DNA from: Paralithodes platypus
Lineage: Eukaryota > Arthropoda > Malacostraca > Decapoda > Lithodidae
Length of the DNA stretch: 64,000 bases
Reading direction: 5' to 3'
NCBI GenBank assembly: GCA_032716605.1
Contig: CM064495.1
Span: 20,150,942 to 20,214,941, forward strand
A program made the translations under genes and the position numbers. Shown here in pieces: positions 55,530-64,000 of the stretch. Every line of letters begins with the position of its first letter. The first letter of the stretch is position 1. The notes beneath the pieces were generated by a model. That model ran no database searches. It was not told the origin of the DNA and was given only the letters and a program-made list of their open reading frames with translations.

Positions 55530-58515
55530 CCAGCCACATGAAATTGATAGTAATAACGAACATTCTGATAGCGTAGCTTTTCCGTCTAGGTCCAGTAGTT
55601 CAACAGGTAAAAATAAATTAGTTAAAAACAATAGAAAAATAGTTGCAAATACAAGTAATAGTTTGAGGGTTTATTATACAAATTGCAGGAGTTTATGTAA
55701 CAAAATGAACGAACTTAGAGCACTGGTTAGCAAAGAAAATATAGACATAATAGCGCTAACTGAAACATGGATTAATACAGAAACCAGGCATTTTTTAGCA
55801 GAGTTTGATATACCGGGATATAGTTTGTTTAAATATGACCGAACAAGTAGGAGGGGCAGCGGGATAGCAGTGTTTGTCAGGAGTTCATTAAAAAGCTGTA
55901 CTAAATCAGGTATTAGAGTAAATAATGAAAATTAAAGTGTTTGGGTAGAAGTTAACGAAGGTAGTGAGACTTTAGTTATTGGAGTTATGTATAGACCGCC
56001 AAATATGAGTAGAAATGACGGAACATCATTATGGGAGGAAATTAAAATAGCATCAAGGTTTAGCAACGTGTGCATTATGGGGGATTTTAATTTCCCTAAT
56101 ATAGATTGGCAACACCAAATAGGCGACTCTGATTCAAAGGAGTTTATTGAGGTAGTACAAGATAGTTTTTTATCTCAATTCATAGATACGCCGACTAGAG
56201 GTGATAATATTCTCGATTTAGTTTTCAGTAACAATGAACATATGATAAATAGAGTAGAAATCGGGGACCACCTAGGAAATAGTGATCACAATTCTGTGTA
56301 TTTTAATATACAATGGAAAGGTAATATCAGAGAGAATTCAACATTAATACCTGACTTCAGAAAAAGCCAATTATGGTGGGTTAAGAGAAGCCCTGTTAGC
56401 GGACCCTATGGTCAAAAAATTAAGTCGATCCAGGTGTCCAAATGAGTGTATCCTTTTTCAGGCACCTGTCATCTTAAGTCAGGAAGAGACGTCAAACTTG
56501 GTAGATACATACGATAATTTTATCAAGTCAGTATTCAATGCGCAAAATAAATATATCCCCAAAAGAAAATTTAGATCAACACAGAACCAACCCAAATGGA
56601 TGAATAATAGACTATTAGATCTTCTAGGAAAAAAGAGAGGAATATATAGAAAAATTAAAAAGGCGAAATTCACCTACTTGCTTACTATCAGAATCTATCA
56701 CGACAGGTAAAAAAGGATATTAGTAAAGAAAAAAGAAATTATGAAATTAAGGTTGCCAATGACTCAAAAAATAATCCTAAAGCCTTTTACCAACTATATA
56801 AATCCAAGGTTAGAGATGTAATTGGTCCCCTTAAAACTTCGATAGGAGAAATGACAGAAAATGATTTAGAAATGTGCAGTACATTAAATAGTCAATTTCT
56901 TTCCGTTTTCACTAATGACAATTTGGCACAGTTTCCAGAAGTCCGTAAGGTATACAGCGATAGTATAGAAAATAGGTTAAGTATGGTTACTATAAGTAGA
57001 AATGATGTGCTTAAGGAAATTGACAGACTGAAACCTCATAAATCGCCTGGTCCTGATGAGGTATATGCTAGAGTATTAAAAGAATACAGAGATGAGTTAA
57101 GTTACCCATTAACATTTTTATTTAACAAGTCATTAGAAACAGGTATAGTTCCAGAAGCTTGGAAGCTTGCAAATGTAGTTCCGATCTTCAAAAAAGGTGA
57201 TAAATCAATAGCATCCAATTACCGTCCCGTTAGTCTCACTTCAATCAGAGGAAAGCTACTAGAGTCAATTATTGCTAGGAAAATGAGAAACCACTTAGAA
57301 ACATTTAACTTAATAAATTCTTCTCAGCATGGATTCACTCAGGGACGGTCTTGCCTTACTAATTTGCTTAGTTTTTTCTCAGAGGTATATGAAGCAGTAG
57401 ATAATGACAAGTCATATGATATTATATATTTAGATTTCAGTAAAGCTTTCGACAGAGTCCCTCATGAAAGATTGATGAGAAAGGTTGAGGCACATGGAAT
57501 AGGTGGGGCGTGTTAGGATGGATTAGGTCATGGCTAATTGGTAGGAAGCAGAGAGTCTGCATAAATGGTACCAAGTCAGAATGGGGAGCAGTCAAAAAGT
57601 GGTGTCCCCCAGGGATCGGTATTAGGTCCCCTGTTGTTTCTTCTATACATAAATGACCTAGATTTTAGGTATAACTAGTAGGATAAGTAAATTCGCAGAC
57701 GATACTAAAATAGGGAGATCAATTGATTCAGATAGCGATATAGAGTGCCTCCAAAGGGATCTAGATACCTTACATGAATGGTCAGTAAATTGGCAGATGA
57801 AGTTTAACATTGACAAATGCAAGGTATTAAAGATAGGGAAGATGCAAACAAATGTTAAATATAAACTAGCTAATTTAGAAATAGAAAATTCAGACTGCGA
57901 GAAAGATCTACAGTAGGTGTGTTTGTTAGCAATTATTTGAAGCCTAGAAAACAGTGTATAAGCGTTCGTAATAAGGCAAACAGGATTCTCGGGTTCATCT
58001 CTAGGAGTGTGAGTAACAGAACCGCTGATGTTATCTTAAAACTTTACTTGTCATTAGTGAGACCCCATATGGATTATGCTGTCCAATTTTGGTGTCCTTA
58101 TTACAGAATGGACATAGATTCATTGGAGAGAGTACAGCGTAGAATGACAAAAAATGATCCATAATATTAGAAATCTTTCGTATGAAGAAAGGTTGAAGAA
58201 ATTAGGTTTACATTCGTTAGAGAGACGCAGAGTTAGAGGGGGGATATGATAAAGGTGTTCAAGTGGGTTAGTGGGATTAACAAAGGGAACATGACAATTT
58301 AATGTACTAAAGCTCAGTGATAGCGAAAGAACTCGTACCAATGGTTTCAAATTAGATAAATTTCGTTTCAGAAAAGATATAGGCAAATAGTGGTTTTGGT
58401 AACAGAGTTGTAAGAGGGGTGGAATGGACTACCAAGTGCTATAGTGGGATCTAAAACTGTAGGGAGCTTTAAGATAAAATTGGATAAGCATATGGACGAG
58501 AGGGGTTGGGTGTGA
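55530..58515 (+). pseudogene. CR1-B copy G ORF2 (endonuclease and reverse transcriptase), broken
   Basis: Frames 55492-55935, 55936-56445, 56408-56710, 56851-57516 and later pieces. Endonuclease: VYYTNCRSLCNKMNELRALV, TETWINTE, MYRPPNMS, GDFNFPNIDWQHQ, NSDHNSVYF. RT: KSPGPDEVYARVLKE, KGDKSIASNYRPVSLTS, HGFTQGRSCLTNLL, YLDFSKAFDRVPHERL, KFADDTKIGRS. A GAA-to-TAA change stops the first frame at 55933-55935. Later breaks are 1-bp changes such as GCGTGTT for GCGTTGTT near 57510, an extra A near 57595, and an extra T near 57664. Confidence 0.9.
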
Positions 58516-58728
58516 AGGGGGATCAGCCGGGTTGGGCCAATCAGCACTCTGCAGACCCCCATAATCCTGCGTTAATCCCTAACCGTTTTGGTAAGATGAT
58601 CCTCAGGGTATTAGAGTGTGGAGCCTATAATTGGGCTTTGTAATTGAATTGGGGTTGTGTGGGACAGGGATCTGCCTTGCTTAGGCCAATCGGCTTTCTG
58701 CAGACTCCCAGTTTCTTATGTTCTTATG

Positions 58729-59533
58729 TATTAAAGATAGGGGAAGAATGCATACAAATGTTAATATAAACTAGCTAATATGGAATTAGAAAACTCAGAC
58801 TGTGAGAAAGATCTAGGTGTGTTTGTTAGCAATGATTTGAAGCCTAGAAAACAATGTATAAGCGTTCGTAACAAGGCAAACAGGATTCTCGGGTTCATAT
58901 CTAGGAGTGTGAGTAAACAGAACTGCTGATGTTATCTTAAACTTTACTTGTCATTAGTGAGACCCCATATGGATTATGCTGTTCAATTTTGGTGTCCTTA
59001 TTACAGAATGGACATAGAGTCATTGGAGAGAGTACAACGTAGAATGACAAAAATTATCCATAATATTAGAAATTTTCCGTATGAAGAAAGGTTGAGAGAC
59101 GCAGAGTTAGAGGGGATATGATAGAGGTATTCAAGTGGGTTAGTGGGATTAATAAAGGGGACATGAAAAATGTACGGTACTAAAGCTCAGTGATAGCGAA
59201 AGAACTCGTACAAATGGTTTCAAATTAGATAAATTTCGTTTCAGAAAAGATATAGGCAAATATTGGTTTGGTAACAGAGTTGTAGATGGGTGGATAGTTA
59301 CCAAGTGATATAGTGGGATCAAGAACGATAGGGAGCTTTAAGATAAAATTAGATAGGCATATGGACGAGATGGGTTGGGTGTGAGGGGGATCTACCAAGG
59401 TGTGGGCCAATCGGCGTTCAGCAGACCCCCGTAATCTTGTGATAATCCCTGACCATTTTGGTGGGGGCAGTACTCAAGGTATTAGTGAGTTGGGCCTATA
59501 ATTGGGCCTTGTAATTGGGGTTGGGTGTGACAG
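58729..59533 (+). pseudogene. CR1-B copy F, right part (C-terminus and 3' UTR)
   Basis: It resumes at TATTAAAGATAGG and runs through [37 protein letters not shown] and FRKDIGKYWFGNRVVDGW to HMDEMGWV and a stop, then the 3' UTR. The end is cut at GTGACAGGGACAAT before the terminal TTCTTATG repeats. Confidence 0.85.
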
Positions 59534-59574
59534 GGACAATAGAGTTTTAAAAACAAATATTTTACTCCTTTCAG

Positions 59575-60563
59575 GTGCCAATCTACCTGATGTGTCTAGC
59601 AACAGATTTGTGAGAGCAGAAAAGCGAGGTATCAAGAAAACTGTTGCAGAACTTTTATCCAGCTCCAGTACTAGTCATATAGTAGAAAATGATGGTGAAG
59701 TGGATGGTGTCATGGGAAAAGCTTCAAAAGACAGATACTAATCCCGAAAGCGTCATACTGCAAGGTGAGAGTGCAAATAAGGCCCAGTATTGTGAGAAAT
59801 GTCAAGGACAAGAGCAAATATTGGTAAACAAATTGAAAACAGTCAGAAATGGAGGTACAGTACTGGCGCAAATATGTATTTAGAAGTGGCAAACCAAATT
59901 AAAGAAACATTGATGGAAGATACTACATGACATTTTGAGGCCTCTTTTTACTAAGACTCAGATCAATGCTCTTGTATCAAAGAAAAGTGTGAAATTTTTT
60001 TGGCCTGAAGAAGATATATCTTATGCGGTGACATTAAGAAGTTTGAGCCCTAAATGTTACAATTATCTCAGAGATACTAAAGGTTTTCCTTTACCATCAG
60101 TGACAACTTTAAATGCAAGAGTAAACATATTGCATGTTGAACCTGGTTGTATCATCTGTCTTATCACTAATGAAAGCAAATGCTGGTACTTTAGATCCAA
60201 AAGAAAACTTACAGTAAATTTGATGAAATGAGCATTGCCCAACAATGGAGTTACGAGAAGGGAACAGACACGTTATACAACCCACATAAAAGTGTACAAG
60301 TGTTCATGTTGAGAGGGGCTTGTTGGTAGGTGGACACAGCCAATATATTTTGATTATGATGAAACAAATGTGCAACATATCTTACTCAAATTAATAGACA
60401 CAGAGAGGTAGGGCTATCCAGTTCTAGCATAGCTACCTTGATTGGGATACCTACCAAATTGGGTATGGTATGGAACAAATTTGGTATGGACAACTTAAAT
60501 CAAAGACATTTTCTTTTAAGAATCCATGTGTGATCGAGTAGGTTTTGTGTGTGCTGATGTTCT
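59575..60563 (+). pseudogene. P-element/THAP9-like transposase, middle part
   Basis: From the acceptor: GANLPDVSSNRFVRAEKRGI, then (frame-shifted) YCEKCQGQEQILVNKLKTVRN, DILRPLFTKTQINALVSKK, FFWPEEDISYAVTLRSLSPK, YNYLRDTKGFPLPSVTTLNAR and HVEPGC. Later frames give DEMSIAQQWSYE, VQVFMLRG, YFDYDETNVQHILLKLIDTE, VWNKFGMDNLNQRHFLL and VCADV. This is the order of the P-element transposase catalytic region (the FT..QI, W..EDI..A..LR..S...Y.YLR and PLPS..TL blocks). It is cut by a minus-strand CR1-B at VCADV. Confidence 0.8.
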
Positions 60564-61985
60564 CATAAGAACATAAGAACATAAGAAAATGGGAGTAGGC
60601 AGAAAGCCGATTGGCCTAAGACAGGCAGATCCCTGTGCCACACACACCCCAATTACAAAGCCCAATTATAGGCTAAACACTCTAATGCCCTGAGGATCAT
60701 CTTACCCAAACCGGTTAGAGATTAACGCTAGGATTACGAGGGGTCTGCAGAGCGCTGATTGGGCCCAACCCGGACTGATCCACCTTCACACCACAACCAT
60801 TCTCGTCCATATGCTTATTCAATTCTGTTTTAAAGCTCCCTATCGTTCTTGATCCCACTCATCACTTGGTAGCCTATTACACCCATCTACAACTCTGTTA
60901 CCAAACAACTATTTGGCCTATATATTTTCTGAAACGAAATTTATCTAATTTGAAACCATTGGTACGAGCTCTTTCGCTATAACCTGAGCTTTAGTACATT
61001 TGTCATGTCATTTGGTTTAATCCCACTAACCCACTTGAACACCTCTATCATATCCCCTCTAACTCCTCTGCGTCTCTCTAACGAGTGGGTAAACCTAATT
61101 TCTTCAACCTTTCAGTCATACGGAAAATTTCTAATATTAGGGATCATTTTTGTCATTCTCACGCTGAATTCTCTCCAATGAATCTATGTCCATTCTGTTA
61201 ATAAGGGCAAAACCAAATTTGGACCGCATAAATACCTGTGGGGTCTCACTACTGACAAGGAAATGTTTTAAGATAACCTCAGCAGTTCTGTTACTCACAC
61301 TCCTAGAGATGAACCCGAGAATCCTGTTTGCCTTATTACGAACGCTTATACACTGTTTTCTAGGCTTCAAATCATTGCTAACAACCACACCTAGATCTTT
61401 CTCGCAGCTCTGATATTATTTAATATAGAATTAGGAGTTTATATTTAACATTTGATTTGCATCTTCCCTATCGTTAATACCTTTGCATTTGTCAATGTTA
61501 AACTTCATCTGCCAAATTACTGACCCATTCATGTAAGGTATCTAGATCCCTTTGGAGGCACTCTATATCGCTATCTGAATCAATTGATGCGCCCCATTTT
61601 AGTATCGTCTGCGAATTTACTTATCCTACTAGGTATACCTAAATCTACGGTCATTTATGTATATAAGAAACAACAGGGGACCTACTACCGATCCCTGGGG
61701 GACACCACTTTGGACTGCTCCCCACTCTGACGTGGGAACATTTATGCTGACTCTCTGTTTCCTACCAATTAGCCATGACCTAAATCCATCCCAACAACGA
61801 CTCCGACTATTCCATGTGCCTCAACCTTTCTCATCAATCTCTCATGAGGGACTCTGTCGAAAGCTTTACTGAAATCTAAATATATAATATCATGATGACT
61901 TGTCACTATCTATTGCTTCAGTTACCCTCTGAGAAAAAGCTAAAGCAAATTAGTAAGGCAGAGAACGTCCCTGAGGGAATCCAGG
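60564..61985 (-). mobile_element. CR1-B copy, minus strand, inserted in the P-like gene
   Basis: Its 3' end is three CATAAGAA units (60564-60587, complement of TTCTTATG). Then 3' UTR, C-terminal domain ([19 protein letters not shown]; frame 61388-61137), the RT GVPQGS block (complement near 61690-61715) and truncation in the HGFTQGRSCLTN region near 61985. Many indels break the frame. It lies between two successive parts of the transposase. Confidence 0.85.
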
Positions 61986-62794
61986 CTCATCTCCGCAAAT
62001 TAATTAGAACTAATATTTGTCCTAGATTCAGGATTTGTGATGGCTGGCAATATTGTATCAGATGCATGCATTCGTGAAATGTTGATGAAAACCAAGACTG
62101 AATATGGTTTAGCGTATCAAGCTTAGTGAAAACTCACTTAAAGGTGCAAGTTGGACACAACACAGACAGAGGGGTTACAAGTAGGCAGCTAAGTTACTAT
62201 CAAAGAATTGTGCACCTGCAATACTGTATTTAGGGAGGAAAAGATGTCATTTACTCAGAACCAACTGGACAGAAACTGAAAAATTCATATTTGCAACAGA
62301 TGCATGGTTTGATGTGCATGAAGTAATTCGCATATCAAGCGATAAGAAAGAGCACTGTGCATTTGGTCTGCAATTTGAAGAACACAGTAGGCATTTTGAA
62401 CAATATGATTAAACTTATGACCACAACTGAGAGTAAAAACCGTTCAATTTCTACTCGCTACAGATTTCAGCAAGGAGTCATTTTGTCTTGCTCTTCCCTT
62501 ATAGCGCTTTTTGAAATGCTGAAAGTTTCTCATAAACGTTGAGTTTATTATGACAAGAAGGTTAAACTCAGGACATACTAGATTTTTTTTTTTTTTTTTT
62601 GTATACCGACAGATGAGAGGACCTCACGATCATCCAGATGGCTTTCAGTTTCAAACAAAGACTTAAAACAACTGATGCTGGGCAAAGAAAGTGTTCTGCT
62701 CAGCACTTCAAAAGCAACGTCTCCCAGGATCCCGACAATGACAAATTATACTTGGGGTCAAACTGGTTCAAGCAAAACAAAATACCAAGAGGCT
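61986..62794 (+). pseudogene. P-element/THAP9-like transposase, C-terminal part
   Basis: Across frames: AAKLLSKNCAPAILYLG, ETEKFIFATDAWFDVHEV, CAFGLQFEEHSRHFEQ, RYRFQQGVILSCSSLIALFE, EFIMTRRLNSGHTR and, after a T-run at 62583-62600, QMRGPHDHPDGFQF. These fit the P-element C-terminal region (the FQ.GIL.SC.SL..L and ENFFSQ-RG....HP motifs). The expected ENFFS is replaced by the T-run. The reading reaches the assembly gap. Confidence 0.72.
62583..62600. repeat. Poly(T) run inside the transposase relic
   Basis: A run of about 18 T replaces the codons expected between MTRRLN and QMRG. Confidence 0.85.
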
Positions 62795-62894
62795 NNNNNN
62801 NNNNNNNNNNNNNNNNNNNNNNNNNNNNNNNNNNNNNNNNNNNNNNNNNNNNNNNNNNNNNNNNNNNNNNNNNNNNNNNNNNNNNNNNNNNNNN
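62795..62894. other. Assembly gap (100 N)
   Basis: Exactly 100 N, the usual placeholder for a gap of unknown size. The transposase is cut on the left and a CR1-B copy on the right. Confidence 1.
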
Positions 62895-64000
62895 ATGAGA
62901 AAACCACTTCGAAACATTTTACTTAATCAATTCTTCTCAGCATGGATTCACTCAGGTACGATCTTGCCTTACTAATTTCCTTAGTTTTTCTCAGAGGTAT
63001 ATGAAGCAGTAGATAATGACAAGTCATATGATATTATATATATTTAGATTTCAGTAAAGCTTTCGACAGAGTCCCTCATGAGAGATGATGAGAAAGGTTG
63101 AGGCACATGGAATAGGTGGGGCGTTGTTAGGATGGATTAGGTCATGGCTAATTGGTAGGAAGCAGAGAGTCAGCATAAATGGTACCAAGTCAGAATGGGG
63201 AGCAGTCAAAAGTGGTGTCCCCCAGGGATCTGTATTAGGTCCTCTGTTGTTTATTATATACATAAATGACCTTGATTTAGATATAAATAGTAGGATAAGT
63301 AAATTTGCAGACGATACCAAAATGAGGAGAAAAATTGATTCAGATAGCGATATAGAGTGTCTACAAAGGGATCTACTGTAGATACCTTACACGAATGGTC
63401 AGTAAATTGGCAGATGAAGTTTAACATTGACAAATGCAAGGTATTAACCCTTAATTAGCGGCTCACCACATAAGTCGTATTTAATAAAGCTGGACTTTGT
63501 GGCGGCGCTCGACATAGGTCGAGCGGCAATTTCAGCACGTAATGTTGCTGAGAGAGAGAGACAAGTGGTGGCAGGAGAGTAGCGAGCGTATGACTGCTCC
63601 AGACCACCGCGGCGAACATACTGACACGAATCCCAGCTCCCTCCTCCCTCTCTCACTCGCTATATAAGGAATTGTATCGGGAAAGTGGCTAATTACATGC
63701 TTTTTGCACTCGCGTTGCACGGTTATTGCAAGAAAACTAGCCATCATAAAGGATCGTTATGGTGTCATTCGAAAGCTCTGTTTATGCCCTTTCAGGGATA
63801 GGTACTTGTTTTACGTTCTGGGTCTTATTTAGGAATGAAAATGATCACGTAAACAGCCCTATTTTGGCTAAAAACACCCCGCTGGGCGGTACATATAAAT
63901 AAACCGCATAGGCCGCTCGTAAGGTGTTAAAGATAGGGAAGATGCATACAAATGTTAAATATAAACTAGCTAATATGGAATTAGAAAACTCAGACTGTGA
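62895..64000 (+). pseudogene. CR1-B copy K, RT region, interrupted by a TTAA MITE
   Basis: From MRKPLRNILLNQF-like codons (shifted against NHLETFNLINSS) through [56 protein letters not shown] and [11 protein letters not shown] to GGTATTAA at 63447. After the MITE it continues at 63927 with TTAAAGATAGGG and leaves the window. It shares private variants with copy H (36940-37430). Confidence 0.87.
63448..63926. mobile_element. TTAA-flanked MITE, family P, copy 2 (piggyBac-like)
   Basis: A 479-bp unit between TTAA at 63444-63447 and 63927-63930, almost identical to 49623-50094. The host CR1-B sequence without the insert is seen at 40920-40935 and 57823-57838 (GGTATTAAAGATAGGG), so the TTAA duplication is shown directly. 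Confidence 0.88.

Larger units (their letters stand above)
54508..58728 (+). mobile_element. CR1-like LINE family B, copy G, nearly full length (4.2 kb)
   Basis: It has a leader, ORF1 (to 55498), ORF2 (about 55530-58515), a 3' UTR and TTCTTATG repeats (58713-58728). It is inserted in copy F between CAAGGTA and TATTAAAG; at most a 2-bp TA target duplication is seen. It is the only copy here with most of ORF1. Confidence 0.88.
53763..59574 (+). other. Intron of the P-like transposase gene, swollen by nested LINEs
   Basis: Donor GTAAGC at 53763; acceptor TTTTACTCCTTTCAG ending at 59574. Splicing would join TAT AAA G to GT GCC AAT in frame. Without the LINE insertions (about 54156-59533) the intron would be about 430 bp. 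Confidence 0.6.

Overview
This window is animal nuclear DNA that consists almost entirely of transposable elements, their fragments and tandem repeats. I see no rRNA, no functional tRNA and no intact host gene. The repeat mix is CR1-like, RTE-like and Jockey-group LINEs, a Penelope-like element, hAT, P-element/THAP, Tc1/mariner-like and TTAA-flanked DNA elements, with many (TA)n, (GA)n and (GT)n tracts. It fits a large repeat-rich arthropod genome. A decapod crustacean is my best guess, but that is inference. A run of exactly 100 N at 62795-62894 shows this is a scaffold.

Layout. 0.47-5.4 kb: an RTE-like LINE split by a minus-strand CR1-like LINE (family A). 5.5-7.5 kb: a TTAA-flanked MITE, then a 334-bp inverted repeat lying between (TA)n tracts that looks like two head-to-head Penelope-type terminal units. 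7.6-12.2 kb: RTE-, CR1- and Jockey-group LINE fragments (family D). 12.2-15 kb: little recognisable. 15.1-21.3 kb: an old AGGTCA-rich array broken by an unclassified element, a Tc1/mariner-like MITE and a second Penelope-type unit. 21.7-22.8 kb: more MITEs, including a near-perfect hairpin element. 22.9-27.6 kb: a 26-bp satellite of about 180 units. 28.4-31.3 kb: CR1 family A copy 2, with the longest open frame of the window (737 codons). 31.4-37.5 kb: satellite remnant, LINE fragments (families B, C, D) and GT-rich repeat. 37.6-42.9 kb: CR1 family B with an 854-bp internal tandem duplication. 43-46 kb: a GC-rich palindromic element, a Penelope GIY-YIG fragment and a hAT element with an exact 8-bp target duplication. 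47.6-49.5 kb: an element with 210-bp inverted arms that each carry an outward-facing promoter-like block. 49.6-50.1 kb: a TTAA MITE. 50.1-53.5 kb: a near-complete LINE of family C. 53.5-62.8 kb: a broken P-element/THAP-type transposase gene with a recognisable intron, into which CR1 family B copies were inserted, one inside another. 62.9-64 kb: a further CR1-B copy carrying the TTAA MITE at a site whose empty version is seen elsewhere in the window.

Almost every coding region is a relic of autonomous mobile elements (endonuclease, reverse transcriptase, transposase). Nesting gives relative ages: the P-like gene is older than CR1-B copy F, which is older than CR1-B copy G; the RTE is older than CR1-A; a CR1-B copy is older than the TTAA MITE; a Penelope-type unit is older than the 227-bp TTAA MITE. 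Several reading-frame breaks are single-base differences in homopolymers, so some may be sequencing errors rather than decay.
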